A stretch of 23,958 bases of DNA from Acidobacteriaceae bacterium (GCA_031296355.1 JARLFX010000247.1:1-23958), one strand, 5' to 3'; counted from the stretch's first letter, positions 16,101 to 23,958 are shown. Numbers and translations are program-made. Notes: generated by a model not told the origin, from the sequence alone.

Positions 16101-16775
16101 CTTACCACCAGCAGTATCCCTGTGGGCAACTATAACGTCGCTGCAGTCTTCCCTGGATCCACAAACTACACAGGCTCCACTTCAGCAACTACGCCGTTGA
16201 TCGTCTCAATCTCTGGAATAAAAATAACCTCAAGCTCCTCTACCCTGACATCCACTCCCTCTACGCCAGGCGGAGTAACGCTCTCCGTCTACTCCGTGGC
16301 AGGGTTAGGTCCGCTCGCGCCCGGGGCTCCAGTGACATTCTCGTGCACAGGCCTGCCAGCATATGCGACATGCCTCTTCAATCCTGCGTACATCTCGCTT
16401 CTGGCTTCCCCGTATCCATCGGTGGTAGCAGCCACTACAGTGGGTCTAACCATTACAACGAACGTAGCGCCCACGGTGCCGTTGCCGCCGGTATCGCGGC
16501 TCAATATGCACCATAATCGTCTGACCTTCGCTGCAATATTTGCATTACCGTTACTGGTAGTCTTCCGCCGCCGCGCATTACTCAGTGGCAGAATCTCTGG
16601 TTTCCTGCTATTGATTTTCACCTTGGGCAGCCTATCACTCTTCTCTGGCTGCAATGGCAGCAGCGCCACAAGCAATGCTGTGACTCCAACAGGCTCTTAT
16701 ATCGTCACCGTCAACGCCATTAGCTCAACGGCCAGCGCCAGCGTGCCCCTTACCCTTACAGTTTCAGGTCAATAA
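13200..16775 (+). CDS. Large exported double NHL-propeller/Ig-like protein with C-terminal membrane module
   Basis: A 1191-residue protein with signal peptide 1-28 (ending SAHA). Two groups of about six NHL-type blades can be counted by eye (first group HSVDIDSAGNVYANDTYAG, TGVTLDAYGNLIVTDSGNS and others; second group AGVAVDKAGNIFIADPSAN, DGVAVDAAGDLFIADTGNS, TGLATDSAGNLFIADNGT and others), separated by an Ig-like spacer. A choice-of-anchor-D-like domain follows (CTAAQVLAAGSACTIAATFSP), then two Ig-like repeats with TFTATLTPS and SASYSGDVNYAAS. The C-terminus is unusual: a hydrophobic helix (1108-1122), RRR, a second helix, a lipobox-like LFSGC (Cys1151), then about 40 residues resembling final Ig strands. 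I chose ATG 13200 (GGAG six bases upstream) rather than the TTG at 13188. The receptor gene follows after two bases, so expression is probably coupled; a surface partner role for the receptor is inference. Confidence 0.88.
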   Translation: MLRQLRSIAANAVFYCGLTLLFVTSAHATVPAVVMSNHQALYTGLTNGTYRVAANARGDVFFADYANNTIDELPAGSTTPVVLLTKMNGPHSVDIDSAGNVYANDTYAGKVVRIPFVNGTYPAGIDATTVVGVTVNGVVTVQPVVCSNGLQTDCSLPTLGAATGYYAQITDTAIDGAGNYYFIDISDNISSGKYNRIVELTAGGVVKILVDGLTTAYNAQIVSDAAGNLYYANGTSLFTIPAGASAATAVNTTTLTKPTGVTLDAYGNLIVTDSGNSRIVVMPFENGAINFANQYLLAPYYSQNSVGIDSFGTIYYTGSSSGASAINALQTSAYNAPALAVGSSSTLALVYSSFNASTTFSQYVVRGNGATISYVGNSCTIGTTYTANQSCSYNVQIKPNRVGPVSGLVGIGDSAGNYLAQFSLSTVGLGSAISIDPGTSTSIGSGFISPAGVAVDKAGNIFIADPSANAVYELVGGTGTPVSVGSGLVRPDGVAVDAAGDLFIADTGNSRVVRVPVIGAVLTTASQSVVASSLTAPLSIAAGPLGSVYIAQAGQLARYAVRGIPGIVPTAILSTSYYKPSALTVDPSGNIFLADSAAGTVVEFAAYTGAQTTIASSLSTPTGLATDSAGNLFIADNGTAQVVRIANTSGSLTYSNAVSAGTFASPFGAAVDSSGNLIVSDPSVPAVYRVARTSGTLNFGTISQGTTSSLLSGSILSCGNQSLTLGTPLSTATGDTTHFTISSSSTCTAAQVLAAGSACTIAATFSPTAKATSSEVLTVSSSPTVATPVTLTLNGTGTYLAPTTLAVALTSPTGTLTYGQTATFTATLTPSLFNVAAATGTVTFNVNGTVQKPVAISNNTATFQISTLPGGVNSISASYSGDVNYAASAASAIATTVAQGTTTTTVSVVAAYTNPVSSLPNSSITFTATVTPSVVGVLTGSVNFVSGTTVLGTALLGAGSGGTYQAVLTTSSIPVGNYNVAAVFPGSTNYTGSTSATTPLIVSISGIKITSSSSTLTSTPSTPGGVTLSVYSVAGLGPLAPGAPVTFSCTGLPAYATCLFNPAYISLLASPYPSVVAATTVGLTITTNVAPTVPLPPVSRLNMHHNRLTFAAIFALPLLVVFRRRALLSGRISGFLLLIFTLGSLSLFSGCNGSSATSNAVTPTGSYIVTVNAISSTASASVPLTLTVSGQ

Positions 16776-16777
16776 TC

Positions 16778-19700
16778 ATGATGAATTATTCTTCTTTCGT
16801 ACGTACCGGACGTCGCCTTGCTACTGCCTTGCTCATTGCCACATGCGCATTGTGCATGCCCATAGCCCTGCACGGGCAAACCAACAGCGCCACACTTTCT
16901 GGCGCAATTGTTGATCCCACAGGCGCACGCATTCCCGGCGCCACACTCACGTTGCGCAACAGCGCCACGCACGATATTCGTCATGCTAAGAGCACCGATG
17001 AAGGCCTCTACAGTTTTGTTGCGGTACAGCCGGGAACCTACACCCTGCTGATCGTGCGGGAAGGCTTCTCGTCTACTCAACAGACAGGTATTGAGCTTCA
17101 TCCCACGGATGACCGCACGATCAACGTGACGCTCAAGATAGGCACAGCGAAAACTGAGGTTGTGGTGAACGATGCAGAGACAACGCCGGATACCGGCGAA
17201 AAGTCTTCGCTGATTTCAGCCACCGATATTCAACATCTCTCCGTGCAGGGGCGTGATGTCTCTGAGTTGGCAAAGACGCAGGCAGGTTTTGCAATTGTTC
17301 CTGGAGCCGGGCTGACGAATGGATCGTATGATCCAGGTCAGGTGAGTGTCGGCGGTGGCCTATCCAATTTCTCCGCCAACGGCGCACCTTCCACAGGAAT
17401 CAGCATTACATCAGATGGAGCAGACATTACTGATCCCACCAGCGGGAACTCTACTACACAGAACATCAATCAGGAGATGGTAGAAGAGGTCAAGATACAG
17501 ACCTCAGCGTTCGGTGCAGATCAAGCAAAGGGCCCAATCGTGCTCAATGTGCAGGGCAAGCAGGGCGGCTCTGTATATCACGGCGCGATCTATACCTACT
17601 TCCGCACGCATCAATTGAATTCGGGAAACTGGTTCAGCAAGAACCAGGGCATTCAAGATGCCAATGATCGCTACCTCTATCCCGGCGCCAATGTTGGCGG
17701 CCCCGTCAAATTGCCTTTCCTCCACCTGAACGGTCCACGCCAGCCGAAGTTTTTTGTGGGTGGTGAAGATTATGTACAGCGCAATATCTATGCGTACGGC
17801 AATGCGTTAAATTCGACAATTCTCGCGCTGGTACCTACCGCAAACATGCGCGCAGGTAACTTCTCCCAAAACGAGCTGGCCAATTATCTCGGCACAGACG
17901 TAGCGACCATGAATGCGCAGTGCGTTCCTAACGGTTCGATGTCCAGCTACATTCACCTCTGCGGACAACCCAGCGGCACAACCAACACCAACCTGCAGGT
18001 TCCCTCTACAGGTCCGAACGCTGGCATCATTCCTACCGGTGGCATGGATCCTGGGGCAAGCGCATTGCTGAATGCTCTACCGCTGCCGAACCGTCCGACC
18101 ATTGGCGGGTTCAACTACACCACCACAAATCTTCAGAACAATGACCTGTGGCAGATTCGCGGACGTATTGACGAGACCTTCTCTGACAAGTCCCGCTTCT
18201 ACATCACGTACAACGCTGAACGGGGCCGCAATACAGGCATCCCGGAGACTCAGTATTATTCACCGGCAAATGGCGGCCCTTCCATGGGAGGCATCAATAC
18301 GCCCGGCAAAATGGTGGCGCGTGTCTTCACACAATCTCTCAGCATCAACCACACCTATATTGCATCGCCAACCATGACAAATGAGTTCTATGTCTCTGCG
18401 GCACTAAACCGCAATGACTTTGGCTCCCAGCATCCTGAGCTGCTGCTCGCCTCTAACGTCGGCTATAACTACTCCGGCATCTACCCGCTGGCGACGAAGC
18501 AGTATCCTCAGCTTGGCGATTACGGGTATGACGGCTTGCCGATTGCGCTCTTTCCGGACTTTTCCGCCGGTCCGATGTTTCAGCACACCTTTACGCCAAC
18601 GGGCGGCGACAACCTGACGAAGACATGGCGTTCGCACACCATCAAGCTTGGGGTGTATGTGCAGCGGGCTAGCTCCAACGTGAGTTCACCCACTCCGCAG
18701 ACGAACGGCATGGTGACGCAATACTACCTCCCCAATGGCGCAAAAATCACCAATCCGGACAACAGTACAAGCAACACGCTCGTAGTCAACCCGCTGTATG
18801 CGTCGTCTGATCCACGATGCAATACCACTCCCGCAGCAGCACAATGCACAGGCAATGCGAACTACCTCGCGGACTTTGCCATTGGCGATGTCACGCAATT
18901 TTTCCAGCAGAATTTCGAGACCAACCTGAATCTGTACTTTTGGAATGTAGACTTTTTTGCTAATGATTCATGGAAGACAACCCGCCGGTTGACGATCAAC
19001 TACGGTATCCGCTTTGACCATCTTGGTCCGTGGCAAGATTCGCATGGTAACGGCATCGCGATTTTCAGCCCATCTCTCTATACCAATCCAAGTAATCAAC
19101 TGCTTCCTGGGCTCTCCTGGCATGGAGTCGATGCATCCGTGCCAAACTCCGGTACGCCCGGGCGCCTCTTCTTCTATTCCCCGCGCGTCGGCATAGCCTA
19201 CGATCTCTATGGCAACGGCAGCACCGTCATCCGCGGCGGATTCGGCCTCTACCGCTCGCATGATTCCGGCAGCGACTATGCGCAGGCGGCTGGAACCGCG
19301 CAGGGCATGTTCATCTCTACAACTGGCGGCGCGGGTATCCACCTGTCAAAACTGCAGCAGGGCGTCACCTCACTGGCTGATTGCGTTAATCCAACCATCT
19401 CCAATACGACCTCAAAGTGTCCGTCCTTGAATGCGACGGTCTACGGTGTGGATCATAACGACGACCAGCAGCCACTGACCTACACCTACAACTTTACCGT
19501 CACGCAGCGTGCGTACAAGGGCTCCATCTTCGAGATCGGATATACCGGGTCGCAGAGCCACAATTTGTTGATCGAAGGGACGCTGCAGAACGTGAATGCA
19601 CTTCCGGTTGGGGCCCTCTTCCAACCCGATCCAATCCTGCACACATTCCAACTCCCCAACAGCCTTTCCATTGCACAGCAAGGTAATTACCGTCCCTATC

Positions 19701-20542
19701 GCCCCTATCTGGCAGTCGACGTGCCTCGGCATATCTCTTATAGCAACTACAACGCGCTTCAGACCTCATGGAACCGTTCTCGCGGCTCGCTTCGCTACGG
19801 CATGAATTACACATGGTCTAAATCATTAGGTATACGCACCATCAGCGGACAGCCTGGAGACCCCACCTATCTGCGCAATAACTATGGACCGCTCAATTCT
19901 GATCGTTCGCAGATATTCAATGCCACCTATGCATACCAATTCGGGGACCACGTTCATGGGCGGCTTGGACTGCTGGCCAATGGCTGGGAAATTTCCGGCA
20001 TCACCGGGCTGCAGTCTGGGCCGAATTTGCAGGCTATCTACAGCTTCAACTTCAAAATGAAAGGTGCTGTGGGCGCCTACAACGTGAACAGCATCTCTTT
20101 TCTAGGCACGCCAGAGGTGAACCTGCAGCCGCTTCTCACCTGCGACCCTTCGGCCAACTTGAAGAGCAAGCAATACGTGAATGGCGCATGTTTCGCATTA
20201 CCCAACGTTGGCGGACCGAATGGTCAGTTCAACGAGCCATACATCCACGGCCCCGCCTACTTCAGCAGTGATCTCACCGTGCTAAAGAATTTCAAGATGG
20301 GAGAAGCTCGCAGTGTGCAATTACGTTTCGCGGCCTTCAATTTTCTCAATCACCCCATCACCAGCTTCTCTGGTCGCTTCCCCAACGAATCCAATCTCTA
20401 CTTTACCGGCAACACCACCGCGACTGCGACGTTGCCTGCCACATCTGGCAACTGTTCCGTTGTCGGCTCAACGTGCTTTGGCTATGCCGGATACAAGCAG
20501 GGTCGTCGCGTAGTCGAAGTAGCCGCAAAGTACACGTTCTAG
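16778..20542 (+). CDS. Oar-like TonB-dependent receptor with carboxypeptidase-regulatory N-domain
   Basis: A 1254-residue outer-membrane receptor. A signal peptide (1-33, ending ALHG) is followed by a carboxypeptidase-regulatory-like beta domain (about 37-120; SGAIVDPTGARIPGATLTLRN then GLYSFVAVQPGTYTLLI), the TEVVVND segment, a plug (about 140-260; ISATDIQHLSVQGRDVSELAKTQAGF) and a long beta-barrel ending in VEVAAKYTF with a terminal Phe. This Oar-like architecture is the usual large-substrate TonB receptor of Acidobacteria. Import of oligosaccharides is inferred from the flanking carbohydrate genes; no SusD-like gene is present. The ATG at 16778 (or the adjacent one at 16781) starts two bases after the previous stop and has only a weak AGGT upstream, which points to coupled translation. 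The SGNH esterase gene follows after 11 bases. Confidence 0.95.
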   Translation: MMNYSSFVRTGRRLATALLIATCALCMPIALHGQTNSATLSGAIVDPTGARIPGATLTLRNSATHDIRHAKSTDEGLYSFVAVQPGTYTLLIVREGFSSTQQTGIELHPTDDRTINVTLKIGTAKTEVVVNDAETTPDTGEKSSLISATDIQHLSVQGRDVSELAKTQAGFAIVPGAGLTNGSYDPGQVSVGGGLSNFSANGAPSTGISITSDGADITDPTSGNSTTQNINQEMVEEVKIQTSAFGADQAKGPIVLNVQGKQGGSVYHGAIYTYFRTHQLNSGNWFSKNQGIQDANDRYLYPGANVGGPVKLPFLHLNGPRQPKFFVGGEDYVQRNIYAYGNALNSTILALVPTANMRAGNFSQNELANYLGTDVATMNAQCVPNGSMSSYIHLCGQPSGTTNTNLQVPSTGPNAGIIPTGGMDPGASALLNALPLPNRPTIGGFNYTTTNLQNNDLWQIRGRIDETFSDKSRFYITYNAERGRNTGIPETQYYSPANGGPSMGGINTPGKMVARVFTQSLSINHTYIASPTMTNEFYVSAALNRNDFGSQHPELLLASNVGYNYSGIYPLATKQYPQLGDYGYDGLPIALFPDFSAGPMFQHTFTPTGGDNLTKTWRSHTIKLGVYVQRASSNVSSPTPQTNGMVTQYYLPNGAKITNPDNSTSNTLVVNPLYASSDPRCNTTPAAAQCTGNANYLADFAIGDVTQFFQQNFETNLNLYFWNVDFFANDSWKTTRRLTINYGIRFDHLGPWQDSHGNGIAIFSPSLYTNPSNQLLPGLSWHGVDASVPNSGTPGRLFFYSPRVGIAYDLYGNGSTVIRGGFGLYRSHDSGSDYAQAAGTAQGMFISTTGGAGIHLSKLQQGVTSLADCVNPTISNTTSKCPSLNATVYGVDHNDDQQPLTYTYNFTVTQRAYKGSIFEIGYTGSQSHNLLIEGTLQNVNALPVGALFQPDPILHTFQLPNSLSIAQQGNYRPYRPYLAVDVPRHISYSNYNALQTSWNRSRGSLRYGMNYTWSKSLGIRTISGQPGDPTYLRNNYGPLNSDRSQIFNATYAYQFGDHVHGRLGLLANGWEISGITGLQSGPNLQAIYSFNFKMKGAVGAYNVNSISFLGTPEVNLQPLLTCDPSANLKSKQYVNGACFALPNVGGPNGQFNEPYIHGPAYFSSDLTVLKNFKMGEARSVQLRFAAFNFLNHPITSFSGRFPNESNLYFTGNTTATATLPATSGNCSVVGSTCFGYAGYKQGRRVVEVAAKYTF

Positions 20543-20553
20543 CCAGGATATAT

Positions 20554-21837
20554 ATGCGTAAGATTGCCCTTTATTTCGCCGGATTCGCCCTCGCATTTAC
20601 CACAGCGCCAATCCTCTCTCAGCCGGCTGCTGCAGGACCCATGCACTGGGTGGGTGCATGGGCATGTGCGCCCCAACAAGTATTCAATACAGACACGGGC
20701 AACTACATTGCTTTCCATGATGTAACCCTGCGTCAATTCGTTCATCCCAGCCTGGGTGGCAGTATGCTGCGCGTTCGCGTTTCCAACGCGGTCTCTTCCG
20801 TACAACTTCAACTGGACGCTGCAACGATCGGTCTGCGTGTAGCAGGCAGTAATGATGTTGTCGCAGGCAGTCTGCAAAAGCTCACATTCAATGGACGTAA
20901 CTCCGTTACAATTCCCAGCGGCGCTACTTTCTGGTCTGATCCGGTACCGCTCAAGTTCGATGCCTTCAACGATCTGGTGATCAATCTTCATATTCCAGAT
21001 TTTGTGGGTGGCATTGAGACCGGTCACATCCGCGCGCTCACTACGAATCTCATCCTCAGTGGTGATCAAACTAAAACACAGAGCATTCCCGCCGACGTCA
21101 AGAGCACCAACACAACCGCATGGTTCTTCCTGCAGGGAGTGGATGTGGCGGCAGATATGCATGCTTCTTCCGTGATCACTGTGGGCGACTCCATCACGGA
21201 TGGGACTAAATCGACTACAGATGCGAATCATCGCTATCCTGATTTTCTGGCGCAGAGATTTGCAGCAGCACACGGAGTTTCAACCACCGCCAGTTTTTCA
21301 GTACTCAACGCTGGCATCTCGGGCAATCGCATTTTGCATGATGGTGCCGGGCCCGACACGTTTGCCCGTCTGGAGCGAGATGTGCTGACACAGCCAGGAG
21401 CGCGCTACGTCATTCTGCTCGAAGGCGTCAACGACATCGCCACCAGCAACAAACCAGGGAATGAGATGTCCCCTGCTGATCTGATAGGGGCCTATCAGCA
21501 ATTGACCGATCGAATTCATGCTGCCGGTATGAAGCTGATTGTGGGTACCATTATGCCTTTCGGCCTCTCTGGCTCTTTTACTGATTCCGGCGAGCAGAAG
21601 CGGTTAGCCATCAACCAGTGGATTCGCACTACGAAAACGCTCGACGGTGTGCTCGATTTCGACGCTGCCCTGCGCAATCCAGAACATCCCATCCGGCTCA
21701 AGGACGAATTCGATAGCGGCGATCATATTCACCCATCTGACGCGGGCTACGCAGAGATGGCCAGTGTATTAGACATTGCCCGCTTTGTCGGGGTCTATCA
21801 ACCATCGGAATCACTGCAGAAAAAGGACAAAAAATGA
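20554..21837 (+). CDS. SGNH/GDSL hydrolase, XynE-like acyl esterase
   Basis: A 427-residue exported esterase. A signal peptide (about 1-27, ending PAAA) is followed by a beta-rich N-domain (MHWVGAWACAPQQV, TLRQFVHPSLGGSMLRVRVSN) and the SGNH catalytic domain: VGDSITDG with nucleophile Ser213, NAGISGNR (Gly254/Asn258), EGVNDIA with Asn293, and SGDHIHPSDAGY with Asp390/His393. The order and long Ser-to-Asn spacing match the XynE-like subgroup named after a xylanase-cluster esterase of Prevotella, which fits removal of acetyl groups from xylan; the actual ester is inferred. The ATG at 20554 has AGGA six bases upstream; the longer frame from 20473 would overlap the receptor gene. It starts 11 bases after the receptor stop and overlaps the deacetylase gene by four bases (ATGA). 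Confidence 0.94.
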   Translation: MRKIALYFAGFALAFTTAPILSQPAAAGPMHWVGAWACAPQQVFNTDTGNYIAFHDVTLRQFVHPSLGGSMLRVRVSNAVSSVQLQLDAATIGLRVAGSNDVVAGSLQKLTFNGRNSVTIPSGATFWSDPVPLKFDAFNDLVINLHIPDFVGGIETGHIRALTTNLILSGDQTKTQSIPADVKSTNTTAWFFLQGVDVAADMHASSVITVGDSITDGTKSTTDANHRYPDFLAQRFAAAHGVSTTASFSVLNAGISGNRILHDGAGPDTFARLERDVLTQPGARYVILLEGVNDIATSNKPGNEMSPADLIGAYQQLTDRIHAAGMKLIVGTIMPFGLSGSFTDSGEQKRLAINQWIRTTKTLDGVLDFDAALRNPEHPIRLKDEFDSGDHIHPSDAGYAEMASVLDIARFVGVYQPSESLQKKDKK

Positions 21838-22811
21838 GAGCGGTTCGTTATGCCTACCTCACCGCCATACTTTTGGCCACAGCAACACTTCACGGCCAGA
21901 GCAAAACTATTGCCATCACCTTTGACGACCTTCCAGTGTCAACGATTGGCCCCGATTTCTCTGCGGGCTCACAGGCAAAAGCAACCGCTATCACCACATC
22001 GATATTGACCACGCTGAAGGCACATCATGCGCCGGCGATCGGTATGGTCAATGAGAAAAAATTGCATGAAGGCGGTTTACCCTCCGGAGCCATTAATGTA
22101 GACCGTGCTGCCCTGCTGGACCAGTGGGTTACAAATGGCCGCTCGCTGGGCAATCACAGCTTCTCTCATCTCCATCTATCGGAGATATCGCTGGACAAGG
22201 CTGAACAGGAACTCCTTGAGAACGAGACCGTCTCTGCTCCTGCAATGCAGAAGCGCACGTGGAAGTACCACTACTATCGCTATCCCTTCAACGATACTGG
22301 CGGGTCCGAAGAGAAGAAGAAGAGCTATGAAGCGATACTCGCCAAGCATGGCTACAGCATTGCACCGATGACTATTCAGAACGATGACTGGATGTACAAC
22401 GTCGTGTACGACGCGCCGGTGCGCCCGTCAGCAGACGAACAGAAGAAGCTACGTGACGCCTACCTGGAAGAGACGAATCGTCAGATAGAGTTCACCGAAA
22501 AGCTTACAGCTGAACTATTCCACCGTCAGATTCCGCAAGTGCTTCTCATTCATGCGAATCAACTCAATGCAGACACCCTGGATGCGACCCTAAAAGCATT
22601 TGAGACGCACGGCTACACCTTCGTTGCACTCTACGATGCACTACAGGACAAGGCATACAAGACGCCAGACCTGTATTACGGACCGAATGGAGTCTCCTGG
22701 CTGGAGCGCTGGCGCATCACTCTGCAGAAGCAACAACCTAACTTCGTGGAAACTCCGCAAGCCCAGCAATGGGTGCAGGCAGCGTATAAGACGGCCACCG
22801 CAAAGAAGTAA
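21834..22811 (+). CDS. Exported polysaccharide deacetylase (NodB/CE4-type)
   Basis: A 325-residue exported metal-dependent deacetylase. After a signal peptide (about 1-21, ending LHGQ) the NodB motifs appear in order: TFDDLP with Asp31/Asp32, NHSFSH with the metal ligands His108 and His112, RYPF (149-152), NDDW (183-186) and LLIH with His240. The family removes N- or O-acetyl groups from sugars; in this setting acetylated xylan is the likely substrate, but chitin or peptidoglycan cannot be excluded by sequence. The ATG overlaps the SGNH stop as ATGA, with AAGGA ahead of it, so both deacylating enzymes are probably made together. The C-terminal tail after residue 265 (YYGPNGVSWLERWRITLQKQ) is typical of a subgroup with LIHANQLNADTLD. 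The next gene begins 35 bases downstream. Confidence 0.93.
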   Translation: MRAVRYAYLTAILLATATLHGQSKTIAITFDDLPVSTIGPDFSAGSQAKATAITTSILTTLKAHHAPAIGMVNEKKLHEGGLPSGAINVDRAALLDQWVTNGRSLGNHSFSHLHLSEISLDKAEQELLENETVSAPAMQKRTWKYHYYRYPFNDTGGSEEKKKSYEAILAKHGYSIAPMTIQNDDWMYNVVYDAPVRPSADEQKKLRDAYLEETNRQIEFTEKLTAELFHRQIPQVLLIHANQLNADTLDATLKAFETHGYTFVALYDALQDKAYKTPDLYYGPNGVSWLERWRITLQKQQPNFVETPQAQQWVQAAYKTATAKK

Positions 22812-22846
22812 TCAACAAAAGTTTCAGGCAAAGGACACGCTAGACC

Positions 22847-23958
22847 ATGCAATCTAAGCAACGATTTTTATCTATCAGTCTGACCGCAATGACCATCGTA
22901 TGTGGATTGTCAGGGTGCAGCAGTGCGTCTAAATCCAGTTCGGCGACTGGTGGTATTAGCGTCTCCATGGTAAGCAGTACGGTCAGTTCGTACCCAGATC
23001 TCAGCGTAACCACCGATGTTGCTACAGTGACCCGGCTGAATGGCAATGTAAACTCGGTTTCTCTTTCTGTCTCTGGGGCTCCAGCAGGGATGACCATCGA
23101 CATCGTGCAGCCGGGTTATGGCGCGCTGGGAACACTTACATTTAAAAGTGCGGTCACTACCGCTCCCGGCACATATTCGCTCACCGTAACGGCGACGGAT
23201 GGTTCCAATACGGCCGCTGCGCCAGTGACCGCTACGGTAGCAGCGGTTGATGCAATTACCATCTCACCCACATCATCCAGCGTTCAGATTGTTCAGGATG
23301 GCACCACGGGCAGCACGGCCTTTACCGTCTCTCGCTCCTTTGCCAATACGCGTTCTATCACCGTGACGGCAACCGGCATCCCCTCTGGAATGAACCAGCC
23401 AACCATCAGCGGCCCCGGCACAGGAACCAGCGGCACCATCTCGTTTGCAACTGCAACCACGCCCGCGCTTGCCGGAACTTACGCCATCACCCTCACGGCT
23501 GCCGATGGCTTGACCACGGCAACTGCCACGGTGAACGTAATTGTTGCCGTAGCTGCCGTCGTTAACAACGTGCCAGATACTACGCTCGGAATCTCAGGCC
23601 ATCTGCAAGAGTTTATGAGCACAGGCTTCCAGCCGTCCATCTACAACAATTCCTTCTTCACCAGCTTCCCCAGCACAACAGATCTTGCAGCACTGAATTC
23701 ACACCATATCCGTCTGCAGCCGGTGCACGCCACAATTCCATGGATTGCCAATAGCTCTCCCCAGGTCGCCGCCGATTGGGACTTCACTGCGATGGATGTG
23801 ACTGTACAGAAAGTACTTAACATGGGCGACAACAGCCCAGAGTTCCAAATTGCCATGGCGCCGCCGTTTCTGTCTGACTCCAACGGACATTTCATCTTCA
23901 CCACGGCGAACCTTCAATTGCTGACTGGCTATGCGGCCAATCTGGTGCGCTACTACAA
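22847..23958 (+). CDS. Lipoprotein with Ig-like repeats and probable glycoside-hydrolase-like domain (3' end outside window)
   Basis: The frame is open from the ATG at 22847 to the window edge, giving 370 residues. A lipoprotein signal (IVCGLSGC, Cys24) is followed by a Ser/Thr-rich linker and two or three Ig-like units (for example GTYSLTVTATDGSNTAAAP and GTYAITLTAADGLTTATAT). From about residue 249 the composition changes: ISGHLQEFMSTGF, then HIRLQPVHATIPW (287 on), DWDFTAMDVTVQKVLNMGD, FQIAMAPPFL and NLQLLTGYAANLVRYY. This pattern of strand, helix, strand looks like the first units of a (beta/alpha)8 barrel, as in GH39 or related clan A enzymes, but the catalytic residues are not in the window. 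AAAGGA lies about 11 bases before the ATG. It is the sixth gene of the operon and probably faces the same substrate. Confidence 0.82.
   Translation, partial: MQSKQRFLSISLTAMTIVCGLSGCSSASKSSSATGGISVSMVSSTVSSYPDLSVTTDVATVTRLNGNVNSVSLSVSGAPAGMTIDIVQPGYGALGTLTFKSAVTTAPGTYSLTVTATDGSNTAAAPVTATVAAVDAITISPTSSSVQIVQDGTTGSTAFTVSRSFANTRSITVTATGIPSGMNQPTISGPGTGTSGTISFATATTPALAGTYAITLTAADGLTTATATVNVIVAVAAVVNNVPDTTLGISGHLQEFMSTGFQPSIYNNSFFTSFPSTTDLAALNSHHIRLQPVHATIPWIANSSPQVAADWDFTAMDVTVQKVLNMGDNSPEFQIAMAPPFLSDSNGHFIFTTANLQLLTGYAANLVRYY

Noticed and set aside
20539..21273. 244-residue minus-strand open frame opposite the SGNH esterase
   Set aside because: Antisense to a gene with intact catalytic motifs; its Cys/His/Arg-rich composition is typical of a shadow frame.

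Overview
The window reads as chromosomal DNA of a soil or plant-matter-degrading member of the Acidobacteriota (Terriglobales/Acidobacteriaceae type). I infer this from an Oar-like TonB-dependent receptor with an N-terminal carboxypeptidase-regulatory domain and no SusD beside it, very long NHL/Ig-like secreted proteins, a DUF1549/DUF1553-DUF1501-PPC gene set, and moderately high G+C. No rRNA, tRNA, CRISPR array or insertion sequence was seen. No gene-free stretch exceeds 300 bases; the largest gaps are 10853-11073, 7132-7332 and 568-737.

Left part (1-7131). A truncated acyl-CoA dehydrogenase gene (minus) is divergent from a small PEBP/YbhB-like gene (plus). The PEBP gene converges on a minus-strand unit that reads, in transcription order: DUF1549/DUF1553 protein, DUF1501 protein (Tat signal), PPC-domain protein, RidA-like protein. 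Gaps are 14 bp, a 4-bp GTGA overlap, and 23 bp, so this is almost certainly one operon. It encodes three exported proteins of unknown biochemical role plus one cytosolic protein.

Middle part (7132-10852). A LacI-family regulator and an MFS permease lie in tandem on the minus strand, divergent from a Tat-exported GH10 endo-xylanase. A LacI-type operator, AA-n-CG-n-TT at its core, sits in the divergent spacer.

Right part (10853-23958). A second, almost perfectly palindromic LacI-type operator abuts a good sigma70-like promoter. Behind it is a long plus-strand run of six genes: a beta-propeller lipoprotein, a 1191-residue double-propeller/Ig-like protein with an odd C-terminal membrane module, a TonB-dependent receptor, a XynE-like SGNH esterase, a NodB-type polysaccharide deacetylase, and a lipoprotein with Ig-like repeats and a probable glycoside-hydrolase-like domain that runs off the window. 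A strong intrinsic terminator sits between the first and second of these genes.

Working model (inference). The middle and right parts form a locus for acetylated hemicellulose, probably xylan: exported GH10 cuts the chain, the SGNH and NodB enzymes remove acyl groups, the TonB receptor imports oligosaccharides, the MFS permease may carry sugars across the inner membrane, and LacI-type repression links the units. The two beta-propeller proteins encoded just before the receptor are candidates for the surface substrate-capture role that SusD lipoproteins play in Bacteroidetes.
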